Below are positions 61,635 through 64,000 of a stretch of 64,000 bases of DNA, in pieces. A program made the translations under genes and the position numbers. Source of the stretch: Fratercula arctica (Eukaryota > Chordata > Aves > Charadriiformes > Alcidae); assembly GCA_947846985.1 (NCBI GenBank), contig CANTUZ010000005.1, positions 10,472,001 to 10,536,000 on the forward strand, written 5' to 3'. Within the stretch, counting starts at the first letter, position 1, and each line of letters starts with the position of its first letter. The notes beneath the pieces are model-generated. The model was not told the origin of the DNA and made no database searches. It saw nothing but the letters and a program-made list of their open reading frames with translations.

Positions 61635-64000
61635 TCAAAAGAAACAAAGCCAAAACTAAAGCAGACCAAAAAAAAAAAAACCAAACATGTAGAAGAAATG
61701 GGATCATTTCAGTCAAAGAATTTAAAAGAAAAAACATTAAAGTCATTATTCTGAGAATACTGAAATTTCAGAATAAGATGCTTTGATTTCTCATTTGTAA
61801 TGCCCTTCTATTGCAATATTTTAAAATATTTGGAAAGTTGAAATAGGAAAAAACCATCCTGTTTTTTATCAAAGCAAAATGTTTCTAGTCAAGTGAGGGA
61901 TATTCTGCTTCAAAATGGAAATAACTCACAAATTCCTTACGATATTAAAAATCCTGATTTCTACACTGGTTCTTTCCCTGCCCGTCAATGCTGCATATGC
62001 TTGAGCTCTCTCTTTTGTCTTAGTATCATACATGGTTCCCTGGTGCAAGAGCCCCAGAACAGCAATAGTGGATGAAGAACATTTTCCTCCACACATTAGC
62101 CACATGCTAAAAATCCTTTTTTTCTGGATTAGTGGAAGAGTCTGTAACTATCCCTGTGGCACACATCCCCCTTCTCCTTTCTTCTCACCCTCCTCCTTTT
62201 TTTCCAGAAATGTCTTTCAAAACAAGGCTCTGGGAGATAGCCTTCAGTGAAACAGCTCGCAGTAACATACACACAGCACATAAAGCAAAGTCAAAAAGTG
62301 ATCCTGGTCAGCCAAGCCTGTCCATCAGTTATACCATCCAAAATTGTTAGTGGGAGCAGCAAAGACAAAAAAATTGCTCTAGCATTTTACAATTCATAGG
62401 CAGCAATTTTTCAAGATGAGCAAAGAGCACTCACACAGCGTTAAGGCTAAAATAGCTGTATTAAGGTGATCTTGGCTGTAACCATTCTGCACATAATTCG
62501 AGATTAGACTGTGTCATAGCCTTTTTTCTACAGGGTTATATAACTTTCAGTTTAAACATGTATTTAGCCAGGCAGGGAAAAAAATCTCTTCAAACACGCA
62601 TTTAATTATTGAACAGTTTTGGGAATGCTTACTTTGTCTTTTTTTTTCTAGCAGAGGTCACAGAAAGCATTTCAATAGCTTATGGATTCATCAAAATTTC
62701 TGAAAAATCCTACTCTTTAAATTTAGTTTCAATATTTGGAGCCAAACTTGAAAGTATTCTTCCCTCTGAACATACTGTGCTTATGTGAAAAGCCTCAAGC
62801 CATTTTTAGTCTTTAATCCCCACAAGATTTCACAGCCATCAGGCATCTTTCTCCACCAAACAGGGTATTTCATAGTCTGTTTACCCAGTTCTCATGTTAT
62901 TTTCCCATGGTCTTATATTTAAGCAGTAAGTGGAATTTTTTGTTATTGTGTATGATTTACCTAGGTTTTCACTGTAACTGTGCTCTGAACTCTTACCAAG
63001 ATGTACTGGACGTGTGCAGGTGATAGCCTAGCTACTTGGGAAGCATCTCCTGCACGCCATGCCTGACAGGCTGGCATCCTGACACGACCTAAAATGTCTG
63101 CTGGCTGGGGTACAGTCTTTACTTCGTCTTTTCTAGTACACCCGTGTCCCAGGTAAATAGGTAGAAAAGAAAGTGCCACTATACACAGGCTCTTCTTCTT
63201 GCCAAAAGATTTGTCTCTCCCCTTTCAAACTCTTGTTAGAGGATGTAACCTGTCTCACATTTTAACCATTCAGAATTCCGAGATCTTTCCAGAGTCTTGT
63301 TTACAAAGGACAAAACATCATCTGTACAGAAGGAAGGAATTACTGGACCATAACTGTAGTGCTTCGGACGCATGTTTTTTACACTTACAGGCTAAATTAT
63401 AGAGCTTGCTGAAATTAGGAAAAGGCTATACCATTTGCTAAATAATCACATGGGGGGGTCTCTTCAGATCTCCCCACCGTCTTTGTGGGGGGAAAACAAG
63501 AAGTTGCAGCTGGGGTTTGAGTTGACTGGTGGAGAAGGACATATTGTGGGAACAACGTGTCCTATATATGTATCTATAGCTTTTCTCCTGAAAGTCTAGG
63601 AGACTTTTAGCAGCTGAACATGTAGTTTGAAGAAACAAAAGATGAAACAACTGAACTGACATAAATGAGAGTAGAAACTTTGAAAGAGACACAATACATT
63701 TTGCTAAGATTTGGTTATACGGTCAACAAGTATAATACCAGATATTATACAGGCCCTAATTGTCCCTGGGAGGGCTCAGAGAGATACATGACAGCTTTTC
63801 TCTCTTCAACCCCCAGCCCTTCAAAGCATGAAGGCCACTTCCGAGACTCCGTAGCAACCTTTGCTCAGATTATTGCAGAAAGATACATAGCTATGCTCTT
63901 CCATTATTTCACTTTGTAAAAAATAGATTACTTGGCAGCCAAACTATCCAAGGGAAGAGGTACAGAAAGGCATCATTCTTTCATGGCAATTGAGCTATTT

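Larger units (their letters stand above)
54557..64000 (+). other. SYT9: SYT9 intron 3, 5' part (at least 9.4 kb)
   Basis: It begins GTAAGT after N349. I looked for the C2B exons (DNVDLGEL, SDPYVKV, KKRKTSTKRNTLNP-like codons) and see none in any + frame, so the intron probably extends beyond the window. Contents: a palindromic ancient repeat (55495-55600), a MIR fragment (59775-59925) and an AAAC microsatellite (61600-61634). The rest is AT-rich without recognisable elements. Open frames are all below about 105 codons. Confidence 0.75.

Overview
The window looks like bird nuclear DNA. It is AT-rich and gene-poor, with 5'-truncated CR1 LINE fragments in both orientations, one ERVL-type solo LTR of a kind common in birds, and a few decayed fragments resembling MIR and ancient amniote repeats. 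I see no bacterial, plasmid or phage features, and no CRISPR array, tRNA or rRNA gene.

The only protein-coding gene I can support is the 5' part of synaptotagmin-9 (SYT9) on the + strand. Three coding exons join in frame: exon 1 at 18568-18715 (N-terminal cysteine region), exon 2 at 50319-50670 (transmembrane anchor, juxtamembrane cysteine and linker), and exon 3 at 54010-54556 (end of linker and the whole C2A domain). Together they encode residues 1-349. The C2B exons are not visible, so the gene continues past 64000. SYT9 is a vesicle-anchored Ca2+ sensor for regulated exocytosis, and the exons seen keep all expected Ca2+ ligands of C2A.

Layout: 1-17934 is upstream non-coding sequence with a degenerate tandem repeat of about 305 bp (2455-3480) and a CR1 fragment (12215-12924). 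17935-19320 is a CpG island with the promoter region, the 5' leader with two upstream ATGs, and exon 1. 18716-50318 is a 31.6 kb first intron holding the solo LTR, three CR1 pieces, MIR-like fragments, a G-rich run and several inverted repeats, the most striking being a cluster at 37921-38023. 50671-54009 is intron 2, with one CR1 fragment. 54557-64000 is the start of intron 3, with a palindromic ancient repeat and a MIR fragment.

I found no convincing undescribed system. The observations most worth following are the upstream ORF that overlaps the SYT9 start and ends just inside exon 2, the nested palindrome cluster in intron 1, and the long-period degenerate repeat near the left end. Family assignments rest on recalled consensus and homologue sequences, not on searches.
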